Source: Microterricola pindariensis (lineage in GTDB: Bacteria > Actinomycetota > Actinomycetes > Actinomycetales > Microbacteriaceae). From it: a DNA stretch of 64,000 nucleotides. The notes beneath the pieces were generated by a model. It was not told the DNA's origin and made no database searches. It was given only the letters and a program-made list of their open reading frames with translations. A program made the position numbers and the translations under genes. Position 1 is the stretch's first letter; every line of letters starts with the position of its first letter. The stretch is taken from NCBI RefSeq assembly GCF_002936985.1, contig NZ_MPZN01000015.1, positions 1-64,000 of the forward strand, given 5' to 3'. This document shows positions 1 to 7,826 of this stretch, in pieces.

Positions 1-1672
1 TGCCGAAGCCACCCGGCACGCGCATGGCCTCGACGAGCAGCTCGTCGCTGGTGCGGGTGCCGTCGCCGGCGAGCTCCTGCTGGCGGAGGCTCAGCCGGAG
101 CCGGCGGAGCGCGATGGCGTCGAGCCGGCCGAGCGGGCCGGTCAGGATCTCCACGGCGGCCGGGGCGGTGAGCTCCCTGACGCCGATGGCGACGGATGCC
201 GCGGCCAGCAGCTGGGCGGCGGCCGGGTCGTCGCGGAGCGCCCGCCTGGCCGTGGCGGCCCGGGTGGGCACGTCGCTGAGGGAGAGCCCGCGCTCCAGCC
301 CGGCGATGTCGGCGCCGGAGCGCACGACGACCGCCATGCGCGCCCACGGCATCCCGCGGAGCAGGTGGTGCTCGCGCAGCAGCCGGGCGAGCTCCCCGCA
401 CTCGGCGGCGTGCGAGCTGGCCTCGATGCGCACGGTCGCGGCGTACCCGATCCGTTCGGAGGCGCCCGGCGCTGCAGTCGTCGATGGGTCGGCTTCCGGG
501 GCTCCAGCATCCGGGACTCCGACGTCCGGGGCTCCGGCATCTGTCGCGACAGCCGTCTCGCCCCTCGCGGGGCCGGCGAACGCCGACGGCGCCAGCTCGG
601 CGCGCCGTTGCAGCCCGGCGAGCGCGGTTCCGATGTGGCCGACGACGGCGCCGACCAGCTCGCGCAGCTCCCGCCGGCCGCGGTAGACGGTGGAGAGCAC
701 GAGCCGAGCCGTTCCGGGCACGCCGAGCGCCTCCCCCAGCCGGCCGAGCACCTCCGAGCGGGCCCCGCGGAACGCCGTGCTGGCGACATCCGGGTCACCG
801 AAGGCGACGATTGCGACGCCGCGGGCGGCGAAGGCCTGCAACAGCGCGATCGTCGAACCGGTGGCGTCCTGCGCGTCGTCGACGGCGATCAGGCGCACCC
901 CGGCCAGCGGCCCGAGGGTGGCCGCCCCGGCGGCGCCGGGCTCGGCGCGCGCCACGTACACGGCGGCCTCGGTGGAGAGCTCGGCCGAGTCGTACTGGCC
1001 GGGCCGGGCCTGCTCCTTGTTGTCTGCGTAGCCATCGAGGAACTCGGCGGCCGCCACCCACTCCGGGTGGTCGTGGGCGCGGCCGAGCTCGGCCAGCCGC
1101 GGCATCGACACCCCGTGCTCCGCGCAGCGCATGCTGAGCTCGCGCAGCTCGGTGCGGAACCCGCGCATCTGGCGCACCTCCTCGCCGAGCGGGTGCGGCC
1201 AGTCCGGGCCGGCCTGGTCGAGAATGTCGCCGAGGAGCAGCTCGGACATGATCGAGTCCTGCTCGCCGCCGGTGAGCAGGGTGACGGGCTGCTCGGATGC
1301 CGCCCGCACGACCTGGAACGCGACCGAGTTCGCCGTGCGTGCGATCGGGCCGGCGCTCGGCACGCCCAGGCGCACCGCCAGCCGGTCGCGCAGCCGAGTG
1401 GCCGCGAGGCGGTTCGGGGCCAGCACGAGCACCTGTTCAGGGGCGAGGCCATGGTTCAGCACCCGGTCGGCGATCAGCTCGACGAGGGTGAGCGTCTTGC
1501 CGCTGCCCGGGGCGCCGAGCACCGCGGCCGTCGCGGTCAGCGGCAGCTCCAGCACGGCCCGCTGCGCGTCATCAAGCACCGCGGCGCCGACGGGATGCCC
1601 CGCCCCGGCACGGGGCACGAAGGCGCGCGCTTCTGGCGCCGGTTTCTGCTCTGTTCTGGCCACGTCTCCCAC
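1..1672 (-). CDS. adnA: AdnA-like UvrD/REP-family helicase-nuclease subunit, N-terminal part (runs off left edge)
   Basis: About 557 residues are present; the C-terminal part, where the family carries further helicase motifs and a PD-(D/E)XK nuclease, lies outside the window. The Walker A motif GAPGSGKT is near residue 53, followed by a superfamily 1 fold and a motif II reading VDDAQD instead of the usual DEXQ. An Ala/Pro-rich low-complexity linker lies near residues 365-395. In mycobacteria AdnA pairs with AdnB as a dimeric motor-nuclease that resects double-strand breaks, and adnA is next to a DUF3107 gene as here, which is the main reason for this name. The start is uncertain: GTG at 1672 or GTG at 1663, neither with a clear ribosome-binding site. 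A generic PcrA/UvrD helicase is the alternative. Confidence 0.7.
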   Translation of the reverse strand, partial: MGDVARTEQKPAPEARAFVPRAGAGHPVGAAVLDDAQRAVLELPLTATAAVLGAPGSGKTLTLVELIADRVLNHGLAPEQVLVLAPNRLAATRLRDRLAVRLGVPSAGPIARTANSVAFQVVRAASEQPVTLLTGGEQDSIMSELLLGDILDQAGPDWPHPLGEEVRQMRGFRTELRELSMRCAEHGVSMPRLAELGRAHDHPEWVAAAEFLDGYADNKEQARPGQYDSAELSTEAAVYVARAEPGAAGAATLGPLAGVRLIAVDDAQDATGSTIALLQAFAARGVAIVAFGDPDVASTAFRGARSEVLGRLGEALGVPGTARLVLSTVYRGRRELRELVGAVVGHIGTALAGLQRRAELAPSAFAGPARGETAVATDAGAPDVGVPDAGAPEADPSTTAAPGASERIGYAATVRIEASSHAAECGELARLLREHHLLRGMPWARMAVVVRSGADIAGLERGLSLSDVPTRAATARRALRDDPAAAQLLAAASVAIGVRELTAPAAVEILTGPLGRLDAIALRRLRLSLRQQELAGDGTRTSDELLVEAMRVPGGFG

Positions 1673-1815
1673 GGTAGCGCCCGGCACTGACAGGCCCCCG
1701 CGACAACGCCGTGCGCGCGCGGTTGCGCCAACAGTGAACGGGCAGCGAGCGGCGCCCGATCTGGAATACTCTGACAGGAACGCCCTGGCGTCAGGGCAAA
1801 GGAAAGGCACACCCG

Positions 1816-2040
1816 GTGGACATTCGCATTGGCATCCAGAACTCTCCTCGCGAGATCAACTTCGAGACTTCCCAGCCGGTCGCCGACATCGAGACCGCCG
1901 TTGCCGCGGTGCTCGCCGGGGAGACCGGTTACCTGAAGCTCGGCGACGACAAGGGCAACACCTACATCGTGCCCTCCGCGACCTTCGCGTACATCGAGAT
2001 CGGCACCGAAGAGAGCCGCCGCATCGGATTCGTGGGCTAA
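1816..2040 (+). CDS. DUF3107 family small protein (mycobacterial TB9.4-like)
   Basis: A 74-residue acidic protein starting at GTG 1816, with a purine-rich AAAGGAAAGG stretch about 10 bases upstream and a TACTCT -10-like box at 1767-1772. It has the DUF3107 look: a beta-strand start (DIRIGIQNSPRE), a helix with AVAAVLAG, and a YIEIG strand near the end. The family is restricted to Actinobacteria and its function is unknown. It is divergent from the AdnA-like helicase gene, as in mycobacteria, and is followed after 2 bases by a small membrane protein that is probably co-transcribed. Confidence 0.85.
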   Translation: MDIRIGIQNSPREINFETSQPVADIETAVAAVLAGETGYLKLGDDKGNTYIVPSATFAYIEIGTEESRRIGFVG

Positions 2041-2042
2041 CC

Positions 2043-2345
2043 ATGGAGCTGCTCTTCGTGGCGCTCGGCGGGGCGATCCTTGGCATCGCAGCCCGGTACA
2101 CCCTGCCGCGCCGCGCCGAGTACGGCGTGGTCGTGGTGCCGGCGATCGGCACCGCCGCCGCGGCGATCCTCTGGGTTGCACTGACCTGGCTCGGCATGGC
2201 GTGGGACAGCGGCTGGATCTGGCTGATCACGCTCGTCGGCGCTGCCGCGGTCTCCGCCGGCGCCGCGCTGCTGATCGGCCGCAGCCGTGCGGCATCCGAC
2301 GAGCGCCTGCTCGCCGCGCTCAGCTCCGGAACCGCCACGGCCTGA
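2043..2345 (+). CDS. Small membrane protein of unknown function
   Basis: A 100-residue protein starting at ATG 2043, two bases after the DUF3107 stop codon. It has three hydrophobic segments (about residues 3-17, 28-48 and 54-78), separated by an Arg-rich loop (PRRAEYG) and an SGW-containing turn, and a short soluble tail. The spacing implies translation coupled to the DUF3107 gene. I do not recognise a named domain; small proteins of this kind often follow DUF3107 genes in Microbacteriaceae, but that is recollection rather than something shown here. Confidence 0.7.
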   Translation: MELLFVALGGAILGIAARYTLPRRAEYGVVVVPAIGTAAAAILWVALTWLGMAWDSGWIWLITLVGAAAVSAGAALLIGRSRAASDERLLAALSSGTATA

Positions 2346-2354
2346 GGCCCGGCG

Positions 2355-2819
2355 ATGACCCCGCAGGAGCTGGAGAACCTGGCACACCTGCGCCGCGCCC
2401 GCGACCTGATTGACCGGGAGTACGCGCGGCCCCTGGACGTGCCGACGATGGCGGCGCGGGCGCTGATGTCGCCCGCGCACTTCTCCCGGCGCTTCCGTGC
2501 CGCCTACGGCGAGACGCCGTACAGCTACCTCATGACCCGCAGGATCGAGCGTGCCATGGCCCTGCTCCGGGGCGGGGCCAGCGTCACCGACGCCTGCCTC
2601 GCCGTCGGCGCCACCTCGCTCGGCTCGTTCAGCTCGAGCTTCACCGAGATCACCGGCGAGACGCCATCCGCGTACCGTCGCCGCGAGCACAGCGCGGTGC
2701 GGGCCATGCCCAGCTGCATCGCCCAGGCGCACACGCGCCCGGTGCGGGCCGCTCGCCCCGCGCGGCCCGCGCGCGAATCGAGCAGGATCGAAGAAGCGGG
2801 CGGATCGGCCGCGGCGTAG
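2355..2819 (+). CDS. AraC-type helix-turn-helix DNA-binding protein
   Basis: A 154-residue protein made almost entirely of an AraC/XylS-type double helix-turn-helix. The first HTH is near residues 20-50 (LDVPTMAARALMSPAHFSRR), followed by FRAAYGETPYSYLMTRRIERA, and the second HTH ends in GSFSSSFTEITGETPSAYRR, the usual AraC C-terminal signature. No ligand-binding domain precedes it. The tail after residue 115 is Ala/Arg-rich. The gene stops 10 bases before a VOC-family gene, and its TAG stop is part of a TAGTGT -10-like box for that gene. A free-standing AraC HTH next to a glyoxalase-fold protein is a common pair, suggesting that the VOC protein is the target or the effector partner. Confidence 0.85.
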   Translation: MTPQELENLAHLRRARDLIDREYARPLDVPTMAARALMSPAHFSRRFRAAYGETPYSYLMTRRIERAMALLRGGASVTDACLAVGATSLGSFSSSFTEITGETPSAYRRREHSAVRAMPSCIAQAHTRPVRAARPARPARESSRIEEAGGSAAA

Positions 2820-2829
2820 TGTCGCGGGC

Positions 2830-3240
2830 ATGACACTCTCACTCCAGTTCACCAATGTGACGGTCAACGACGTCGACGAGTCGATCGCGTTCTACAGCGG
2901 TGCACTCGGCCTCGACGTGCAGAACGACGTCGGCTCCGGCGGGCACCGCTGGGTCACGCTCGGCACCCCCGCGCAGCCCGGCCTCGGCATCGTGCTCTCC
3001 GAGCCGCACGCCGGCCGCTCCCAGGCCGACGGCGACGCGCTGCAGGAGCTGCTCACCAAGGGCGTGCTGCCGATGCTCGTGTTCCGCACCGACGACCTCG
3101 ACGGCCTCTATGAGACGGTGCGCGCGTCCGGCGCCGAGGTGCTGCAGGAGCCGATGGACCAGCAGTGGGGCCCGCGCGACTGCGCCTTCCGCGACCCGTC
3201 CGGCAACACCGTCCGCATCGCGCAGGCGCCCGCCGCCTGA
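2830..3240 (+). CDS. VOC (glyoxalase/bleomycin-resistance fold) protein
   Basis: A 136-residue protein with a two-module beta-alpha-beta-beta-beta VOC fold: FTNVTVNDVDESIAFYSGALGL at the start and DLDGLYETVRASGAEVLQEP in the second half, ending in the usual CAFRDPSGNTVRIAQ. The family includes glyoxalases, dioxygenases and antibiotic-binding proteins; nothing here fixes the substrate. The ATG is 7 bases after TAGTGT (2817-2822), which fits a leaderless transcript separate from the AraC gene. Co-location with an AraC-type regulator suggests stress- or substrate-responsive expression. Confidence 0.85.
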   Translation: MTLSLQFTNVTVNDVDESIAFYSGALGLDVQNDVGSGGHRWVTLGTPAQPGLGIVLSEPHAGRSQADGDALQELLTKGVLPMLVFRTDDLDGLYETVRASGAEVLQEPMDQQWGPRDCAFRDPSGNTVRIAQAPAA

Positions 3241-3291
3241 GCCCACAGCCCGTGCCCGCGGCATCCGCGCGCCCGTGCCCGCGGCATCCGC

Positions 3292-3351
3292 ATCGACTCG
3301 CCAGGAAACGTCCCACAACTGCGGCCTTGGCACGTTTTCTGGCGAGTCGAT
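3292..3351. repeat. 60-bp imperfect inverted-repeat element, copy 1
   Basis: The left arm ATCGACTCGCCAGGAAACGT (3292-3311) is the reverse complement of the right arm 3332-3351 with one mismatch. The 20-bp centre is not palindromic. A second 60-bp copy with an almost identical right half lies at 4407-4466, on the far side of the DUF559 gene. No T-tract follows, so it does not look like a standard terminator. Confidence 0.85.
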
Positions 3352-3436
3352 GGCGCGGATGCCGGGCGGGCTCCGGCCTGGCACCGGGCTGTGGATAACT
3401 TCTGCGAGGAGCGGGTGCTTCGCGGCATCATGAGGC

Positions 3437-4372
3437 ATGCCCCGTCGTGTTCCGCTGCCACCCAGCCTCACCGGGCGCGCGTTCACCGTCGATGAGGCAC
3501 GCGACGCGGGTCTGAGCCCGGAGCGGCTGCGCGGCGAAGACCTGAGCAGCCCCTTTCACGGAGTGCGCGTCGCTGCCCCGGACGGCGGCGCTCTGCTCGA
3601 TCGCTGCCGTGCCTACGCCACGCGGATGCGACCGGGGCAGTTCTTCAGCCACCTGACCGCCGCCCGGATCTGGGGCGCGCCCCTTCCCGTGGCCTTCGGC
3701 CCCGAGGAGAAGCTCCATGTCGCCAGCTTTGCGCCGCAACGCCCGCCGCGCACCCGCGGGGTGATCGGGCATGAACTCCCGCCGGGGTCGGCGCCGCTCG
3801 TTCTGCGCCACGGGCTTGCGGTCAGCAGCGCGGCCTCGAGCTGGGTGCAACTGGCCGGGCTCCTCCCCTCCGACGAGCTCGTGGTGGTCGGCGATCATCT
3901 CGTGCTCAACCCGGCGCTGCTCGACCCGGTCGACCCGCGCCCGTTCACGTCCGTCGACGAGCTCTCCGAGCGGCTGGCCGGCTACGGCGGACGCGGGAAA
4001 CGCGTGGCCCTCCGCGCGCTCGCCCGAGTGCGCGCGGGCGCCGAGTCGCGGCCAGAGACATTGCTACGCCTGCTCCTCGTGGATGCCGGGCTGCCCGAGC
4101 CGCTCCTCAACCAGGTGCTGCGAGACCCTGCGGGGCGCTTCCTCGGTCGCGTCGACATGGTCTACCCGGAGTGGCGGCTGGTCGTGGAGTACGACGGCGA
4201 CCAACACCGCACGAGCACCACTCAATACGAGCGCGACCTGAGCAGGCTCGAGGCCATCCGCCGTGCGGGCTGGACGGTGGTCACGGTGCGCAAGCACGGG
4301 CTGTTCGTGCGCCCAGACCTCACAGTCGCGCGGGTGCACACGGCCTTGATCGAGGCGGGCTGGCGCCGGTGA
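3437..4372 (+). CDS. DUF559 (Vsr-like endonuclease fold) domain protein
   Basis: A 311-residue protein starting at ATG 3437. The N-terminal half (about residues 1-190) resembles the winged-helix/AbiEi-type region found in many actinobacterial proteins of this class (FFSHLTAARIWGAPLP, then a VVVGDHLV motif). The C-terminal 110 residues form a DUF559/Vsr-like nuclease fold: GRVDMVYPEWRLVVEYDGD, then RRAGWTVVTVRKH. The acidic residues in VDMV and VEYDGD would be the candidate metal ligands. Function is unknown. It sits alone between two copies of a 60-bp inverted repeat (3292-3351 and 4407-4466), which could mean it was inserted or maintained as a unit. Confidence 0.75.
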   Translation: MPRRVPLPPSLTGRAFTVDEARDAGLSPERLRGEDLSSPFHGVRVAAPDGGALLDRCRAYATRMRPGQFFSHLTAARIWGAPLPVAFGPEEKLHVASFAPQRPPRTRGVIGHELPPGSAPLVLRHGLAVSSAASSWVQLAGLLPSDELVVVGDHLVLNPALLDPVDPRPFTSVDELSERLAGYGGRGKRVALRALARVRAGAESRPETLLRLLLVDAGLPEPLLNQVLRDPAGRFLGRVDMVYPEWRLVVEYDGDQHRTSTTQYERDLSRLEAIRRAGWTVVTVRKHGLFVRPDLTVARVHTALIEAGWRR

Positions 4373-4406
4373 AGGTCGCCCGCGGCATCCGCGCTCCTGC
4401 GACACG

Positions 4407-4466
4407 ATCGACTCGCCAGGAACTGTCCCAAAACTCGGACCTTGGCACGTTTTCTGGCGAGTCGAT
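4407..4466. repeat. 60-bp imperfect inverted-repeat element, copy 2
   Basis: Same length and layout as copy 1. The left arm starts ATCGACTCGCCAGGAA and the right half, from CCTTGGCACGTTTTCTGG to the end, is identical to copy 1. The terminal symmetry extends two more bases on each side (CG...CG, 4405-4468). The left arm and centre differ from copy 1 at several places, so the copies are related but not recent identical duplicates. Both copies are preceded by a GCGGCATCCGC word. Confidence 0.85.
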
Positions 4467-4501
4467 CGCGTGAGCGGCGCAAGGCCAGCGGATGCCGCAG
4501 G

Positions 4502-6220
4502 CTAGAGCAGCGCGCTCAGCTGAGCCCGCACCTGCCGGCGCAGCACCTTGCCGATCATCGAGCGGGGCAGCTCCTCGACGGCCACGATCTGCCTGGGCAC
4601 CTTGTAGGCGCTCAGACGGCCGCGGCAGTGCTCGCGCAGGGCCTCCACGTCGAGGGTGGCGCCCGGCTGCAGCACGACGGCGGCCGTGACGGTCTCGCCG
4701 CCGCCCGGCGCCGGCAGTCCGACGACGGCGGCATCGGCCACCGACTCATGCGAAATCAGCGCGTCCTCCACCTCGCTCGGCGCGACGTTGAAGCCGCCCG
4801 TGATGATGAGCTCCTTCATCCGGTCGACGATGGTGATGAAGCCGTCGGGCGAGACCGAGACGATGTCGCCGGTGCGCAGCCACTGGCCGCCGCCGTCTCC
4901 GGAGGACAGCAGCACGGCGAGGGACTCCTCCGGCCGGTTCCAGTAGCCGGAGAACACCTGCGGGCCGCGCAGCAGCAGCTCGCCCTCCTCGTCGAAGCCG
5001 CGGTCGATGTGCGGGTTCTCCGGGTCGACGACGCGGATCTGGGTGCTGGGGAACGGCACCCCGACGGTGCCTGCCCGCCGGGCGGGGCTGAACGGGTTGC
5101 CGGCCGCGACCGGCGAGGTCTCCGTCATCCCGTAGCCCTCCACCAGCTGGCCGCCGGTCGATTTCTCCCACGCCTCGACGGTCGCGAGCGGCAGGTTCAT
5201 CGCCCCCGAGATGGCGAAGCGGATGCTGCTCAGGCTGACCCCGCGCTTGTCCGCCGCCTTCGACAGGCGCTCGTAGATCGGCGGCACGGCGGGCAGGAAT
5301 GTGGGCGGGCTGGAGCGCACGGCATCCAGGACCAGGCCCTCGTCGAACTTCGGGAACAGCACCAGGCGGGAGCCCGTGCTCATCGCGAAGGTGAGGCAGA
5401 GGGTCAGCCCGTAGGCGTGGAACATCGGCAGGACCGCGTAGACGACCTCCTTGCCCGGGCGGAGCCCCTGCACCCACGCCTCGCCCTGCAGCGCGTTCGC
5501 GCGCAGGTTCGCGTGACTGAGGATCGCGCCCTTGGGCGCCCCGGTCGTGCCGCTCGTGTACTGCAGCACCGCGGTGTCGGCCGGCGCCGGGCGCGGGTGC
5601 GACTTCTTCAGCTTGCGGGTCTCGAGCAGGTCCTCCCAGCGCAGCGCGTTCTTGGCCCGCGGCTGCCCGGTCAGCGCCGCCCTGGCGTCCTTGGCCTTCT
5701 TCACCGGCAGCCGCAGTGCGAGGCGCTTCATCAGCGGCATCGCCCGGGTCAGGTCGACGGCGACGACGTGCGCGACCCCCATGTCGTCCGGGAAGTCGAT
5801 GACCGTGTCGTGCACCTTGTCCCAGACGATGGCCGTCGTGGCGCCGTGGTCCTCGAACTGGTGCCGCAGCTCGCTCGGCGTGTACAGCGGGTTGTGCTCG
5901 ACGGCGATCGCGCCGAGCCGGAGCACCGCGTAGAAGGCCACGATGTGCTGTGGGCAGTTGGGGAGCACGAGCGCCACCCGGTCGCCTGCTCGCACGCCGA
6001 GCTTGCGCAGGGCGTTGGCGACCCGGAGGATCTGCTCCCCCATCTCGGCGTACGTGGTGGTCTCGCCGAAGAACTCCAGGGCGACGGATGCCCGGTACGT
6101 GCGCACCGCGGCATCGATCATGTCGACGAGGCTTCCCTTCGGCGGCGTGATGTCGAACGGGACGCCCGGCGCGTACGCGCTCAGCCAGGGGCGGCTCGAG
6201 AAGACGGATGCTGCGGTCAT
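4502..6220 (-). CDS. Long-chain acyl-CoA synthetase (AMP-binding, FadD family)
   Basis: A 572-residue member of the acyl-adenylate-forming family that activates fatty acids to acyl-CoA with ATP. The P-loop-like motif YTSGTTGAPKG lies near residue 210, the GYGMTETSP motif near 360, the hinge region LRTGDIVSVSPDGF near 450 and DRMKELIITGG just after. The conserved C-terminal lysine region reads LPRSMIGKVLRR. The start is ATG 6220, preceded by GAGAGAGG at good spacing. It is followed by the second 60-bp inverted repeat. It is 31 bases downstream of the ferritin-like gene and may be co-transcribed with it. Substrate chain length cannot be read from the sequence. Confidence 0.88.
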   Translation of the reverse strand: MTAASVFSSRPWLSAYAPGVPFDITPPKGSLVDMIDAAVRTYRASVALEFFGETTTYAEMGEQILRVANALRKLGVRAGDRVALVLPNCPQHIVAFYAVLRLGAIAVEHNPLYTPSELRHQFEDHGATTAIVWDKVHDTVIDFPDDMGVAHVVAVDLTRAMPLMKRLALRLPVKKAKDARAALTGQPRAKNALRWEDLLETRKLKKSHPRPAPADTAVLQYTSGTTGAPKGAILSHANLRANALQGEAWVQGLRPGKEVVYAVLPMFHAYGLTLCLTFAMSTGSRLVLFPKFDEGLVLDAVRSSPPTFLPAVPPIYERLSKAADKRGVSLSSIRFAISGAMNLPLATVEAWEKSTGGQLVEGYGMTETSPVAAGNPFSPARRAGTVGVPFPSTQIRVVDPENPHIDRGFDEEGELLLRGPQVFSGYWNRPEESLAVLLSSGDGGGQWLRTGDIVSVSPDGFITIVDRMKELIITGGFNVAPSEVEDALISHESVADAAVVGLPAPGGGETVTAAVVLQPGATLDVEALREHCRGRLSAYKVPRQIVAVEELPRSMIGKVLRRQVRAQLSALL

Positions 6221-6251
6221 GGCGACCTCTCTCAAATCTGACGCGGCAGGC

Positions 6252-6980
6252 TCAGGCGGTGAGGCCGAGGCCGTCCATGCGGCGGGTGTGCGCGGCGATG
6301 AGCTCGGTGAAGACGGGTTCAATGTTCGCCTCTGCGGCGTGATGCGCCGCGCTTCCGGGTGAGTCGAGGTTGGCCAGGGCCGAGCGGGCGACGAGGAGGG
6401 TGTCCCCCACCAGCCGGCGCCCCCACATGGCCAGACTGGAGGTGAGCTGGGGGTCGGCGTTGATGGCGCTCTGCAGCAGCTGGCGCAGCTCCTCGGCCCC
6501 GGCATCCGCGGCCAGCAGGGTGGCGACGCGCTTGCCGACGTCGCCGCCGATGCCGCGGGCGAGCTGCTCGAAGAAGTCGCCGAGCATGCCGGCGCTCAGG
6601 TAACAGGTGAGCAGCAGCTCACGCCAGTCGCTGCCGGTCGCCAGCGTGCGGTAGTGCTCCAGGGCCTCGGCGAAGGGGCGCATCAGCGCGTCGGGATCGG
6701 CATGCAGCGCCCGGATCTCCGCCACCAGCTTGTGCTGGGCGGCGAGCACCTGGGAGGCCGCGTAGCTGATGCCCTGCTTGGTCTCGAGGCTGGGCGCCGC
6801 GGCGAGCGCGCGGGCCAGGTTCTCGGCGACCTCGAGGTGCACGGCCGCGGCCTGGCCGAGGAACGGCAGCAGTTCGGGGGTGTACTCGGCGAAGTCAACC
6901 TTCGTCGCCGAAGACTCCCCGCGGGCTTTGAGCCGCGGGATCTCCACGCGGATGTTGCTCCGACCGAACCATGAGACCAC
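6252..6980 (-). CDS. Ferritin-like fold protein (Rv3210c-like)
   Basis: A 242-residue, mostly helical protein beginning with GTG at 6980 (VVSWFGRS); an overlapping ATG at 6972 is out of frame. It resembles the actinobacterial ferritin-like proteins related to tRNA 2-methylthio-N6-isopentenyladenosine hydroxylase, which use a di-iron centre. The expected Glu/His ligands could be in HLEVAEN, AAQHKLVAE and FFEQLARG, but I cannot assign them firmly. In mycobacteria a homologue lies beside the RhlE helicase gene, which is also nearby here, supporting orthology by neighbourhood. Its actual substrate is unknown. Confidence 0.65.
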   Translation of the reverse strand: MVSWFGRSNIRVEIPRLKARGESSATKVDFAEYTPELLPFLGQAAAVHLEVAENLARALAAAPSLETKQGISYAASQVLAAQHKLVAEIRALHADPDALMRPFAEALEHYRTLATGSDWRELLLTCYLSAGMLGDFFEQLARGIGGDVGKRVATLLAADAGAEELRQLLQSAINADPQLTSSLAMWGRRLVGDTLLVARSALANLDSPGSAAHHAAEANIEPVFTELIAAHTRRMDGLGLTA

Positions 6981-7081
6981 GAGTTCAGCTTAGGGCGTGC
7001 GCGGGGCGAGCGTGCCGGGAACAACCCCTCGCCGACCCGGAACCGGTGCCGCGAACCATCCACGGCGGGCTCCCGCACCGG

Positions 7082-7110
7082 GTGACAGGGCGAGGGGCCG
7101 GGCGTAGACT
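7082..7110 (+). promoter_or_regulatory. Predicted promoter upstream of a short ORF and the cupin gene
   Basis: GTGACA (7082-7087) and TAGACT (7105-7110) are separated by exactly 17 bp. Transcription would start near 7117-7118, giving a leader of about 150 nt before the cupin start codon at 7266 and placing ATG 7118 at the 5' end of the RNA. Confidence 0.55.
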
Positions 7111-7117
7111 GCGCTCA

Positions 7118-7216
7118 ATGCGGCCGGGACGATGCCGTCCCCGTCGCGCCCCCGGCCGTCCACCGCCGAACCGCCACCCCTCCCGAAGCCTTGTGCGATC
7201 TCCGACGCGTGCCTGA
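7118..7216 (+). CDS. Possible leaderless Arg/Pro-rich short ORF (32 codons)
   Basis: Opens with ATG 7118, seven bases after the TAGACT box, and ends at TGA 7214-7216, 49 bases before the cupin ATG. The predicted peptide is strongly basic and proline-rich (for example PRRAPGRPPPNRH). Consecutive prolines and arginines can slow ribosomes, so it could be a regulatory leader for the cupin gene. It could equally be chance coding in GC-rich DNA; no homology is claimed. Confidence 0.25.
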   Translation: MRPGRCRPRRAPGRPPPNRHPSRSLVRSPTRA

Positions 7217-7265
7217 ACCACGCCCATCCAGGGCGCGCTGAGAAACACCGATCAAGGAGGTCATC

Positions 7266-7628
7266 ATGTCAAGCCTCGTGCGCAAGAGTCTTGATTCGCC
7301 CGACGAGACGCGGAAATTCGAGGCCGGGGCCGGCCAGCTCCAGCTCGTCGAGGCCACAACGGGCGGCGTCGGCCGCGCCACCTTCCAGCCCGGCTGGCGC
7401 TGGTCTGAGCACGTGAAGCCGATCGCCAAGACCGACAGCTGCCAGACGGCGCACGTCGGCTACTTCCTGTCCGGCCGGATGAAGGTCGTCATGGAGGACG
7501 GGGAGGAGATGGAGTACGGCCCCGGCGACTTCGCCAGCATGGCCCCCGGCCACGACGCGTGGACGCTCGGCGACGAGCCGTGCGTGTTCCTCGATTGGAA
7601 CGGCTACAGCAACTACGCGAAGGCGTGA
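7266..7628 (+). CDS. Small single-domain cupin protein
   Basis: A 120-residue protein with a strong ribosome-binding site (AAGGAGG, 6 bases before ATG 7266). It has one cupin barrel: a first motif region HVKPIAKTDSCQTAHVGYFLSGRMKV and a second motif YGPGDFASMAPGHDAW. The His residues and Glu/Asp in these motifs could bind a metal, but the canonical HxHxxxxE pattern is not intact. Cupins of this size include isomerases, dioxygenases and pure binding proteins; the role is not determined. The leader upstream contains a possible short ORF. Confidence 0.8.
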   Translation: MSSLVRKSLDSPDETRKFEAGAGQLQLVEATTGGVGRATFQPGWRWSEHVKPIAKTDSCQTAHVGYFLSGRMKVVMEDGEEMEYGPGDFASMAPGHDAWTLGDEPCVFLDWNGYSNYAKA

Positions 7629-7826
7629 GCCGCGGCATCCGCACGCAGAGGGCCACGCCCGGAATGCCGTGGCCCCGTTTTTGCCTCCCGCCCGCGCGGC
7701 GTCAAGCGGCCACCCAGACACGCCGCGCTAGGCTGGAGGCATCCCGCGGGCGATGGATCCGCGGCCGTGCGCCTGATGACACAAGGGCGCATCCTCAGTG
7801 AACGCAGTACGACAGGCCTAAAACAC

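Noticed and set aside
3292-3351. The 60-bp inverted repeat considered as an intrinsic terminator for the VOC gene
   Set aside because: No T-tract follows, the loop is 20 bases, and a near-identical copy lies beyond the next gene, which fits a repeat family better.
3390-3398. A perfect DnaA box (TTATCCACA on the minus strand) before the DUF559 gene
   Set aside because: It is a single copy with no AT-rich region or dnaA/dnaN genes nearby, so it does not indicate an origin.
7767-7826. Upstream ATG as the start of the RhlE helicase
   Set aside because: The extra 20 residues do not resemble the family start; the GTG at 7827 gives the typical TTFSDL beginning.
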